Of a stretch of 64,000 nucleotides of DNA, positions 25,180-34,520 are shown piece by piece. The DNA comes from Aquila chrysaetos chrysaetos (Eukaryota; Chordata; Aves; Accipitriformes; Accipitridae), in the NCBI RefSeq assembly GCF_900496995.4, contig NC_044006.1:22156214-22220213 (forward strand), read 5' to 3'. Made by a program: the position numbers and the translations under genes. Below the pieces are notes generated by a model, which made no database searches, was not told where the DNA came from, and was given only the letters and a program-made list of their open reading frames with translations. Each line of letters opens with the position of its first letter. Positions within the stretch are counted from its first letter, which is position 1.

Positions 25180-26618
25180 TACCCGGGGGGTCCACGTCAG
25201 AGTAAAGCAGGGGCGGGCCCGGTTTAGCGCTGGGAAGGGAGACGGCCTCGGACACCCTTTTCTTTTCCCTCTGCCCCTCCCCGGGGAGGGGTGGGGGCGG
25301 CTTCCCCCTCCTCTCTTGCCCGGGATTTCCTCGTCCTCCTTCGCCAGCCTCCTGGCGCACGACGGGGGAAAGGAAGGGAACGGGAAATGGGAAATGGGCC
25401 GCGGGGCTGGAAATGGGCGGAAGAGCCACCTCCTCTGCCCCCGCCTTTGGGTCCTGTCCCGGCCTGCAGCCTGGGAGATGGGTCTTGCACCTGCTTGGGG
25501 CGGGTGGAGGTGTGCGAGGCCTTTGTGCCCAGCCACGGTGGCGGGGAGGCAGGGCTGGGGGGGGCTCCCTTCGTCCCCTCGGAGGAGCTGGGGCGAGTCG
25601 CCGGGCCGGGGCCGGCTGGAGCGTGGGTGTAAACCTTGGGTGGGAAGATAGGCAGAGAGAGGCACCGCTGCTCTGCCTCCCGGGGGTTACGGCGTGCAAA
25701 GGGGATTTTCTTGTTTTGAGGGCTCCGGGCCTTATCTTGACCTTTGCGCTAATACTGTCCCTATTGTTCTGAATGGCACGGGATGCTCTTTGGGTTTGTT
25801 CCCTACTAGCTAGAGCCCGGAATTCCACGGCGTGCCTCGTCTTCGCTTTGGCGCGAGTGCTGGCCTGAGTTTTTGACCACCGTTTCCCTTCTAGAAAACT
25901 CGCCTTGGTAGAGCTATACACATTCCGATGCTTAACAGCCCTGTGGGCCTGACAGCGTGGCCACCACGGCTTCTTGGCACCAAACCACGTCTTTTGGTGC
26001 ACAGGCGTACGAAAATGGATCCGTGTCGTCGCACGTGTTCGCGTGGAGAGGAAGCGGCTGCCAGCGTCTACCCTAACAGGAGTTGCTTCGGAAAGGCATC
26101 TCGCCTGCTAGTGAACTCTACTGTCGGAAAGACGAGAAACAGGCAAGAGAAAGTTGTCTTATTTATGAGAGAGGAGGTGCAGATCGCCAGGCAGAGACAA
26201 ACGAAGGCAGGCTAACCGCTGAGCCTCAAAGGTGGCCAAAGGGATACGGAAACGATGGCCAAGGGACCCGTCCGGACAACTATGGCTACCTGGACGGAGG
26301 AGTGGTTCTTACTCACACATGTATGTTCTTCTGACACACGGTTACCTTTCGATGTTAACGTCAGAACTCTCTGATTTTCTGACAGCCCTCGTTTATGGTA
26401 CGGGGATTAAAAAAAAACCCCAACCAAAACCCAGCATAAAAAAACCCCGTAACCCCCACTTCGAGCGGTTTTCAGTGCATCCAATCAACTCGTCTTGGCC
26501 CAGACCGAGCAGGGGGCAGCACGGGCATGTCACGCTGCAAACTGAGGAACAGGACTTTGGGAGGCAATCCCACGGAAAAAGGGAAGTGCGCTTATGGGAC
26601 ACCTGTCCTACGCTCGCC

Positions 26619-26789
26619 CGCAATGGCAAGGTAGAAGTCTTTGAAAGCTTTGATCTCTCGGGAGCCTTCCCAGGCTGCCGTCCAGTCCTCGTGGGCTTTG
26701 AAGAAAGCAGGGAGAGGCAGCCGCGCGTCCGAGGTGGCCGTTCCCCAGTCGTCACCGTTGTAGGCCGCCAGAGGCCGGCCAAAGAGATT
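26619..26789 (-). pseudogene. CRTAP-like exon fragment, copy 1
   Basis: Reading leftwards, 57 codons give AAYNGDDWG near the start and EGSREIKAFKDFYLAIA at the end. From memory of the family, this is collinear without gaps to the CRTAP segment with AYNGENW..LPDFFKA..EGSREIKDFKDFYLSIA. CRTAP (originally CASP) is the non-catalytic partner of prolyl 3-hydroxylase 1 and cyclophilin B in collagen 3-hydroxylation in the endoplasmic reticulum. The copy is broken: two Cys conserved in CRTAP are Trp here. Just upstream, ESL-F is recovered only in another frame, which implies a small indel. After LAIA the similarity fades and a stop follows at 26592. No other CRTAP exon is recognised in the unit. It is best read as a decayed exon copy. 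Confidence 0.75.
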
Positions 26790-26845
26790 CCGACAAGCTG
26801 TCGGGAAGGAAACCCAGCAGCGACTGCGCTGTGGAAAGGTGCGTG

Positions 26846-28872
26846 TGAAGTCCGCTGGAGTAAGTGAGGTCTGTGCGTTCGGGGTTACTGCGGCAGCTGT
26901 GATGCGATGAAGGAAGAGCAGGTGGCGGCCAGCGCGGGGCGAGGGGAGCGGCGGGATGGGGATGGGGATGGGGATGGGGATGGGGATGGGGATCGGGAGC
27001 AGTCTCGGGGGCGGGTGGGTGGGGGGGCGGGGGAAGGCGGTCCGTCCCCGGGCCGGGGAGGGTGTGCGGCGGCGTGAAGGAAAGCGGGTGGTGGGGAAAG
27101 CGGGGCGGGGGGCGGGGCGGGGGGGGACCAAGAGCGGCGCCGAGGCCGGTGCTGGCGGGGGCCGGTGTGGCGCCACACTACCCCTGGGGGGTCCACCGTC
27201 AGAGCTAAGCAGGGGCGGCCCCGGTTAGCGCTGGGAAGGGAGACGGCCTCGGACACCCCTTTTTCTTTTCCCTCTGCCCCTCCCCGGGGAGGGGTGGGGG
27301 CGGCTTCCCCCCTCCTCTCTGCCCGGGATTTCCTCGTCGTCGTGCCAGCCTCCTGGCGCACGACGGGGGAAACGGGAGGAAACGGGGAGGAGGAGGAAGG
27401 GGAAATGGGGAGGAGGAGGGAAATGGGCCGCGGGGCTGGAAATGGGCGGAGGGCCACCTCCTCTGCCCCCGCCTTTGGGTCCTGTCCCGGCCTGCAGCCT
27501 GGGAGATGGGTCTTGCACCTGCTTGGGGCGGGTGGAGGTGTGCGAGGCCTTTGTGCCCAGCCACGGTGGCGGGGGGCAGGGGCTGGGGGGGCTCCCTTCG
27601 TCCCCTCGGAGGAGCTGGGGCGAGTCGCCGGGCCGGGGCCGGCTGGAGCGTGCGGTGTAAACCTTGGGTGGGAAGATAGGCAGAGAGAGGCACCGCTGCT
27701 CTGCCTCCCGGGGTTACGGCGTGCAAAGGGGATTTTCTTGTTTTGAGGGCTCCGGGCCTTATCTTGACCTTTGCGCTAATACTGTCCCTATTGTTCTGAA
27801 TGGCACGGGATGCTCTTTGGGTTTGTTCCCTACTAGCTAGAGCCCGGAATTCCACGCGTGCCTCGTCTTCGCTTTGGCGCGAGTGCTGGCCTGAGTTTTT
27901 TGACCACCGTTTCCCTTCTAGAAAACTCGCCTTGGTAGAGCTATACACATTCCGATGCTTAACAGCCCTGTGGGCCTGACAGCGTGGCCACCACGGCTTC
28001 TTGGCACAAACCACGTCTTTTGGTGCACAGGCGTACGAAAATGGATCCGTGTCGTCGCACGTGTTCGCGTGGAGAGGAAGCGGCTGCCAGCGTCTACCCT
28101 AACAGGAGTTGCTTCGGAAAGGCATCTCGCCTGCTAGTGAAACTCTACTGTCGGAAAGACGAGAAACAGGCAAGAGAAAGTTGTCTTATTTATGAGAGAG
28201 GAGGTGCAGATCGCCAGGCAGAGACAAACGAAGGCAGGCTAACCGCTGAGCCTCAAAGGTGGCCAAAGGGATACGGAAACGATGGCCAAGGGACCCGTCC
28301 GGACAACTATGGCTACCTGGACGGAGGAGTGGTTCTTACTCACACATGTATGTTCTTCTGACACACGGTTACCTTTCGATGTTAACGTCAGAACTCTCTG
28401 ATTTTCTGACAGCCCTCGTTTATGGTACGGGGATTAAAAAAAAACCCCAACCAAAACCCAGCATAAAAAAACCCCGTAACCCCCACTTCGAGCGGTTTTC
28501 AGTGCATCCAATCAACTCGTCTTGGCCCAGACCGAGCAGGGGGCAGCACGGGCATGTCACGCTGCAAACTGAGGAACAGGACTTTGGGAGGCAATCCCAC
28601 GGAAAAAGGGAAGTGCGCTTATGGGACACCTTTCCTACGCTCGCCCGCAATGGCAAGGTAGAAGTCTTTGAAAGCTTTGATCTCTCGGGAGCCTTCCCAG
28701 GCTGCCGTCCAGTCCTCGTGGGCTTTGAAGAAAGCAGGGAGAGGCAGCCGCGCGTCCGAGGTGGCCGTTCCCCAGTCGTCACCGTTGTAGGCCGCCAGAG
28801 GCCGGCCAAAGAGATTCCGACAAGCTGTCGGGAAGGAAACCCAGCAGCGACTGCGCTGTGGAAAGGTGCGTG
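26846..28872 (+). repeat. Array unit 2 (2027 bp)
   Basis: This is a complete unit with six consecutive GATGGG steps near 26955. A distinctive purine-rich minisatellite (ggaggaggagg type) near 27370-27425 replaces the regular GGGGAAAY repeats of units 3-5. Confidence 0.95.
28646..28816 (-). pseudogene. CRTAP-like exon fragment, copy 2
   Basis: This is the same 57-codon segment as in unit 1, with the same frame and the same Trp-for-Cys changes. The following bases read 'acctttcc' (+ strand) in place of 'acctgtcc' in unit 1. It lies 2027 bp from copy 1. Confidence 0.75.
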
Positions 28873-28981
28873 TGAAGTCCGCTGGAGTAAGTGAGGTCTG
28901 TGCGTTCCGGGGTTACTGCGGCAGCTGTGATGCGATGAAGGAAGAGCAGGTGTCGGCCAGCGCGGGGCGAGGGGAGCGGCG

Positions 28982-29028
28982 GGATGGGGATGGGGATGGG
29001 GATGGGGATGGGGATGGGGATGGGGATC
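28982..29028 (+). repeat. (GGGGAT)n minisatellite inside units
   Basis: There are seven consecutive GATGGG steps here. The equivalent tracts have six steps (about 26955), seven (about 31001) and five (about 33013), and an interrupted version near 24958. Four or more G4 runs within a short distance make it a candidate G-quadruplex on the + strand. Confidence 0.9.
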
Positions 29029-29402
29029 GGGAGCAGTCTCGGGGGCGGGTGGGTGGGTGGGCGGGGGAAGGCGGTCCGTCCCCGGGCCGGGGAGGGTGTG
29101 CGGCGGCGTGAAGGAAAGCGGGTGGTGGGGGAAAGCGGGGCGGGGGGCGGGGCGGGGCGGGGCGACCAAGAGCGGCGCCGAGGCCGGTGCTGGCGGGGGC
29201 CGGTGTGGCGCCACACTACCCCTGGGGGGTCCACCGTCAGAGCTAAGCAGGGGCGGCCCCGGTTAGCGCTGGGAAGGGAGACGGCCTCGGACACCCCTTT
29301 TTCTTTTCCCTCTGCCCCTCCCCGGGGAGGGGTGGGGGCGGCTTCCCCCCTCCTCTCTTGCCCGGGATTTCCTCGTCGTCGTGCCAGCCTCCTGGCGCAC
29401 GA

Positions 29403-29450
29403 CGGGGAAACGGGGAAACGGGGAAACGGGGAAATGGGGAAATGGGCCGC
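29403..29450 (+). repeat. 8-bp (GGGGAAAY)n minisatellite inside units
   Basis: Five steps of GGGGAAAC or GGGGAAAT follow 'gcacgac' in unit 3. There are four in unit 4 (31423-31455) and seven in unit 5 (33417-33473), and irregular purine-rich versions in units 1 and 2. The tract accounts for much of the unit length variation and is also G-quadruplex prone. Confidence 0.9.
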
Positions 29451-30664
29451 GGGGCTGGAAATGGGCGGAGGGCCACCTCCTCTGCCCCCGCCTTTGGGTC
29501 CTGTCCCGGCCTGCAGCCTGGGAGATGGGTCTTGCACCTGCTTGGGGCGGGTGGAGGTGTGCGAGGCCTTTGTGCCCAGCCACGGTGGCGGGGGGCAGGG
29601 GCTGGGGGGGCTCCCTTCGTCCCCTCGGAGGAGCTGGGGCGAGTCGCCGGGCCGGGGCCGGCTGGAGCGTGCGGTGTAAACCTTGGGTGGGAAGATAGGC
29701 AGAGAGAGGCACCGCTGCTCTGCCTCCCGGGGTTACGGCGTGCAAAGGGGATTTTCTTGTTTTGAGGGCTCCGGGCCTTATCTTGACCTTTGCGCTAATA
29801 CTGTCCCTATTGTTCTGAATGGCACGGGATGCTCTTTGGGTTTGTTCCCTACTCGCTAGAGCCCGGAATTCCACCCGTGCCTCGTCTTCGCTTTGGCGCG
29901 AGTGCTGGCCTGAGTTTTTTGACCACCGTTTCCCTTCTAGAAAACTCGCCTTGGTAGAGCTATACACATTCCGATGCTTAACAGCCCTGTGGGCCTGACA
30001 GCGTGGCCACCACGGCTTCTTGGCACAAACCACGTCTTTTGGTGCACAGGCGTACGAAAATGGATCCGTGTCGTCGCACGTGTTCGCGTGGAGAGGAAGC
30101 GGCTGCCAGCGTCTACCCTAACAGGAGTTGCTTCGGAAAGGCATCTCGCCTGCTAGTGAAACTCTACTGTCGGAAAGACGAGAAACAGGCAAGAGAAAGT
30201 TGTCTTATTTATGAGAGAGGAGGTGCAGATCGCCAGGCAGAGACAAACGAAGGCAGGCTAACCGCTGAGCCTCAAAGGTGGCCAAAGGGATACGGAAACG
30301 ATGGCCAAGGGACCCGTCCGGACAACTATGGCTACCTGGACGGAGGAGTGGTTCTTACTCACACATGTATGTTCTTCTGACACACGGTTACCTTTCGATG
30401 TTAACGTCAGAACTCTCTGATTTTCTGACAGCCCTCGTTTATGGTACGGGGATTAAAAAAAAACCCCAACCAAAACCCAGCATAAAAAAACCCCGTAACC
30501 CCCACTTCGAGCGGTTTTCAGTGCATCCAATCAACTCGTCTTGGCCCAGACCGAGCAGGGGGCAGCACGGGCATGTCACGCTGCAAACTGAGGAACAGGA
30601 CTTTGGGAGGCAATCCCACGGAAAAAGGGAAGTGCGCTTATGGGACACCTTTCCTACACTCGCC

Positions 30665-30835
30665 CGCAATGGCAAGGTAGAAGTCTTTGAAAGCTTTGAT
30701 CTCTCGGGAGCCTTCCCAGGCTGCCGTCCAGTCCTCGTGGGCTTTGAAGAAAGCAGGGAGAGGCAGCCGCGCGTCCGAGGTGGCCGTTCCCCAGTCGTCA
30801 CCGTTGTAGGCCGCCAGAGGCCGGCCAAAGAGATT
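30665..30835 (-). pseudogene. CRTAP-like exon fragment, copy 3
   Basis: Same segment, 2019 bp from copy 2. A private 'ctacact' for 'ctacgct' lies just outside the homologous block (near 30655). Confidence 0.75.
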
Positions 30836-30891
30836 CCGACAAGCTGTCGGGAAGGAAACCCAGCAGCGACTGCGCTGTGGAAAGGTGCGTG

Positions 30892-32903
30892 TGAAGTCCG
30901 CTGGAGTAAGTGAGGTCTGTGCGTTCCGGGGTTACTGCGGCAGCTGTGATGCGATGAAGGAAGAGCAGGTGTCGGCCAGCGCGGGGCGAGGGGAGCGGCG
31001 GGATGGGGATGGGGATGGGGATGGGGATGGGGATGGGGATGGGGATCGGGAGCAGTCTCGGGGGCGGGTGGGTGGGTGGGCGGGGGAAGGCGGTCCGTCC
31101 CCGGGCCGGGGAGGGTGTGCGGCGGCGTGAAGGAAAGCGGGTGGTGGGGAAAGCGGGGCGGGGGCGGGGCGGGGCGGGGGGACCAAGAGCGGCGCCGAGG
31201 CCGGTGCTGGCGGGGGCCGGTGTGGCGCCACACTACCCCTGGGGGGTCCACTGTCAGAGCTAAGCAGGGGCGGCCCCGGTTAGCGCTGGGAAGGGAGACG
31301 GCCTCGGACACCCCTTTTTCTTTTCCCTCTGCCCCTCCCCGGGGAGGGGTGGGGGCGGCTTCCCCCCTCCTCTCTTGCCCGGGATTTCCTCGTCCTCCTT
31401 CGCCAGCCTCCTGGCGCACGACGGGGAAATGGGGAAACGGGGAAATGGGGAAATGGGCCGCGGGGCTGGAAATGGGCGGAGGGCCACCTCCTCTGCCCCC
31501 GCCTTTGGGTCCTGTCCCGGCCTGCAGCCTGGGAGATGGGTCTTGCACCTGCTTGGGGCGGGTGGAGGTGTGCGAGGCCTTTGTGCCCAGCCACGGTGGC
31601 GGGGGGCAGGGGCTGGGGGGGCTCCCTTCGTCCCCTCGGAGGAGCTGGGGCGAGTCGCCGGGCCGGGGCCGGCTGGAGCGTGCGGTGTAAACCTTGGGTG
31701 GGAAGATAGGCAGAGAGAGGCACCGCTGCTCTGCCTCCCGGGGTTACGGCGTGCAAAGGGGATTTTCTTGTTTTGAGGGCTCCGGGCCTTATCTTGACCT
31801 TTGCGCTAATACTGTCCCTATTGTTCTGAATGGCACGGGATGCTCTTTGGGTTTGTTCCCTACTAGCTAGAGCCCGGAATTCCACGCGTGCCTCGTCTTC
31901 GCTTTGGCGCGAGTGCTGGCCTGAGTTTTTTGACCACCGTTTCCCTTCTAGAAAACTCGCCTTGGTAGAGCTATACACATTCCGATGCTTAACAGCCCTG
32001 TGGGCCTGACAGCCTGGCCACCACGGCTTCTTGGCACAAACCACGTCTTTTGGTGCACAGGCGTACGAAAATGGATCCGTGTCGTCGCACGTGTTCGCGT
32101 GGAGAGGAAGCGGCTGCCAGCGTCTACCCTAACAGGAGTTGCTTCGGAAAGGCATCTCGCCTGCTAGTGAAACTCTACTGTCGGAAAGACGAGAAACAGG
32201 CAGGAGAAAGTTGTCTTATTTATGAGAGAGGAGGTGCAGATCGCCAGGCAGAGACAAACGAAGGCAGGCTAACCGCTGAGCCTCAAAGGTGGCCAAAGGG
32301 ATACGGAAGCGATGGCCAAGGGACCCGTCCGGACAACTATGGCTACCTGGACGGAGGAGTGGTTCTTACTCACACATGTATGTTCTTCTGACACACGGTT
32401 ACCTTTCGATGTTAACGTCAGAACTCTCTGATTTTCTGACAGCCCTCGTTTATGGTACGGGGATTAAAAAAAAACCCCAACCAAAACCCAGCATAAAAAA
32501 ACCCCGTAACCCCCCACTTCGAGCGGTTTTCAGTGCATCCAATCAACTCGTCTTGGCCCAGACCGAGCAGGGGGCAGCACGGGCATGTCACGCTGCAAAC
32601 TGAGGAACAGGACTTTGGGAGGCAATCCCACGGAAAAAGGGAAGTGCGCTTATGGGACACCTGTCCTACGCTCGCCCGCAATGGCAAGGTAGAAGTCTTT
32701 GAAAGCTTTGATCTCTCGGGAGCCTTCCCAGGCTGCCGTCCAGTCCTCGTGGGCTTTGAAGAAAGCAGGGAGAGGCAGCCGCGCGTCCGAGGTGGCCGTT
32801 CCCCAGTCGTCACCGTTGTAGGCCGCCAGAGGCCGGCCAAAGAGATTCCGACAAGCTGTCGGGAAGGAAACCCAGCAGCGACTGCGCTGTGGAAAGGTGC
32901 GTG
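30892..32903 (+). repeat. Array unit 4 (2012 bp)
   Basis: This is a complete unit with seven GATGGG steps near 31001 and four GGGGAAAY steps near 31423. Private substitutions include 'gacagcctggcc' (near 32010), 'caggcaggagaaag' (near 32200) and 'ggaagcgatgg' (near 32306). Confidence 0.95.
32677..32847 (-). pseudogene. CRTAP-like exon fragment, copy 4
   Basis: Same segment, 2012 bp from copy 3. It is the copy closest to GLB1, about 1.0 kb from the right end of the array. It points away from GLB1, as expected for the divergent neighbour CRTAP. Confidence 0.75.
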
Positions 32904-33700
32904 TGAAGTCCGCTGGAGTAAGTGAGGTCTGTGCGTTCCGGGGTTACTGCGGCAGCTGTGATGCGATGAAGGAAGAGCAGGTGGCGGCCAGCGCGGGGCG
33001 AGGGGAGCGGCGGGATGGGGATGGGGATGGGGATGGGGATGGGGATCGGGAGCAGTCTCGGGGGCGGGTGGGTGGGTGGGCGGGGGAAGGCGGTCCGTCC
33101 CCGGGCCGGGGAGGGTGTGCGGCGGCGTGAAGGAAAGCGGGTGGTGGGGAAAGCGGGGCGGGGCGGGGCGGGGGGACCAAGAGCGGCGCCGAGGCCGGTG
33201 CTGGCGGGGGCCGGTGTGGCGCCACACTACCCCTGGGGGGTCCACTGTCAGAGCTAAGCAGGGGCGGCCCCGGTTAGCGCTGGGAAGGGAGACGGCCTCG
33301 GACACCCCTTTTTCTTTTCCCTCTGCCCCTCCCCGGGGAGGGGTGGGGGCGGCTTCCCCCCTCCTCTCTTGCCCGGGATTTCCTCGTCCTCCTTCGCCAG
33401 CCTCCTGGCGCACGACGGGGAAATGGGGAAACGGGGAAATGGGGAAATGGGGAAACGGGGAAATGGGGAAATGGGCCGCGGGGCTGGAAATGGGCGGAGG
33501 GCCACCTCCTCTGCCCCCGCCTTTGGGTCCTGTCCCGGCCTGCAGCCTGGGAGATGGGTCTTGCACCTGCTTGGGGCGGGTGGAGGTGTGCGAGGCCTTT
33601 GTGCCCAGCCACGGTGGCGGGGGGCAGGGGCTGGGGCGGCTCCCTTCGTCCCCTCGGAGGAGCTGGGGCGAGTCGCCGGGCCGGGGCCGGCTGGAGCGTG
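32904..33700 (+). repeat. Array unit 5, truncated (~797 bp)
   Basis: It follows the other units from 'tgaagtccgc' through 'ggctggagcgtg' and departs at 33701, where the others continue 'cggtgtaaacc'. It has five GATGGG steps and seven GGGGAAAY steps. It contains only the GC-rich half, so it has no CRTAP-like segment. Its end is the right boundary of the array and abuts the GLB1 promoter. Confidence 0.93.
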
Positions 33701-34520
33701 GGATGTTCTGAGAGGCGAGGGTAGGAGGAGGCACGCAGGATCCTGACGGCAGACGCTGAATCCGTCGTTGTCGCTTGGACGGAAGGATGTCCGTGCTTCG
33801 CCCGGCCGTTTCCCGTGGAGGGTGTGGCTTAGCGGGGCAGGCCCGCCCCGCTCCCTCCCCCGGTCCAGCTGACGCCGCCCTGTCATGGGACGCTTGGCTG
33901 AGTCGCGTCGGTTGCCGTCAGTTATGCTGCGTCTCTTGTTCCCGCTGGCCGGCTTGGCGGCCGTTTTCCGGGCGGAGGTGAGTCCCGTCGCTTCTTCCTC
34001 CCCTCAGGTCCCCGTTTCGCTGCGTTACCGCCGGGAGGGGCTGTGGCGCCCGGCCCCGTGGCTGTTGGGGATGGCTCCGAGCTGTGAGGGATGCGGGGTC
34101 CGCCGGGTGCCAGCGGCTCCCGGCTGGCAGGGGGTGTCCTCCCGCCCCAGGAGGAAGACGATTAATTTCGTTCCTTTTATAATACGTTAGCGGTTTGTGG
34201 TTCATGGGGGGGAGGGGGGTGGCGTTTTAGTAGTCGCGGGGCCGCGCCTGGCGGGGTGGAGCTGCCGGGGTAGGTGCGGTGAGCGGGCGGGGGGGGGGGT
34301 GCGGCTCGTTCTCCCGAGCAGGCCTGCCCGCTCCCGGCCGCGGCGACCGCCTTGCTGCGCCCTAGGTGTTTCGTACTGGGGAAGGGTTGGCCGTGCCCGC
34401 CCTCGCCCCCCGTGGGGTGAGCGCTGCCGCCGGCTTGAGAGGGGTGATCGTCGGGGTCGCTGGCCGCTGAACCTGCCGGCCGAAGCGGTGGTGGCACCTG
34501 TCCGCCTTCCAGCCTTCAGA
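33701..34520 (+). promoter_or_regulatory. CpG-rich promoter region of GLB1 (and probably TMPPE)
   Basis: This unique GC- and CpG-rich DNA begins directly where the tandem array ends and surrounds GLB1 exon 1. It contains GC-box-like strings (GGGGCAGGCCCGCCCCGCTC near 33834, CCCTCCCCCGG near 33853) and no clear TATA box, typical of a housekeeping CpG-island promoter. In human, as I recall, TMPPE transcripts start with the shared GLB1 5' exon, so this may drive both genes. Transcription start sites cannot be set from sequence alone. Confidence 0.75.
33924..33977 (+). CDS. GLB1: GLB1 exon 1 (signal peptide)
   Basis: It encodes [18 protein letters not shown], a hydrophobic secretory signal, and ends in phase 0 at GCGGAG|gtgagt. 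An in-frame ATG at 33885 (G at -3, G at +4) would add 13 residues (MGRLAESRRLPSV) before the hydrophobic core. I prefer 33924 because it gives a conventional signal peptide, but 33885 has the stronger initiation context and is a real alternative. Confidence 0.85.

Larger units (their letters stand above)
24851..26845 (+). repeat. Array unit 1 (1995 bp)
   Basis: This is the first readable unit. It carries single-base differences in homopolymers relative to units 2-4, such as 'gtgaactc' for 'gtgaaactc' near 26111, 'cccgggggtt' for 'cccggggtt' near 25680, and an extra G in 'ccacggcgtgcc'. These may be residual consensus errors next to the corrupted zone. Its GGGGAT tract (about 24958-25002) is interrupted by 'gggagggg' steps. 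Confidence 0.95.
28873..30891 (+). repeat. Array unit 3 (2019 bp)
   Basis: This is a complete unit with seven GATGGG steps near 28982 and five GGGGAAAY steps near 29404. Private differences include 'tactcgctag' and 'ccacccgtgcc' near 29852-29877. Confidence 0.95.
24851..33700 (+). repeat. Macrosatellite: head-to-tail array of ~2.0-kb units
   Basis: The landmark 'tgaagtccgctggagtaagt' recurs at 24851, 26846, 28873, 30892 and 32904, giving units of 1995, 2027, 2019 and 2012 bp and a final partial unit of about 797 bp. By eye the units are nearly identical, differing by a few substitutions and by the lengths of internal G-rich minisatellites. Each unit has a GC-rich half (about +0 to +780), a more balanced half, and near its end a - strand segment resembling a CRTAP exon. 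Identity this high implies recent amplification or ongoing homogenisation. I do not recognise the unit as a named satellite. Confidence 0.97.

Noticed and set aside
24957..33055. GGGGAT tracts as interstitial telomere repeats
   Set aside because: The vertebrate telomere unit is TTAGGG. GGGGAT is a different hexamer with a single T and four G, and it sits inside a larger repeat unit.
24851..33700. CRISPR-like or rDNA-like interpretation of the 2-kb periodicity
   Set aside because: There are no short repeats with unique spacers, no rRNA sequence is recognised, and the context is a vertebrate gene region.
24890..33886. Proline-rich - strand frames of 200-440 codons across the array
   Set aside because: They read through GC-rich minisatellites, change frame between units, and span unit junctions. 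Only the short CRTAP-like stretch within them resembles a protein family.
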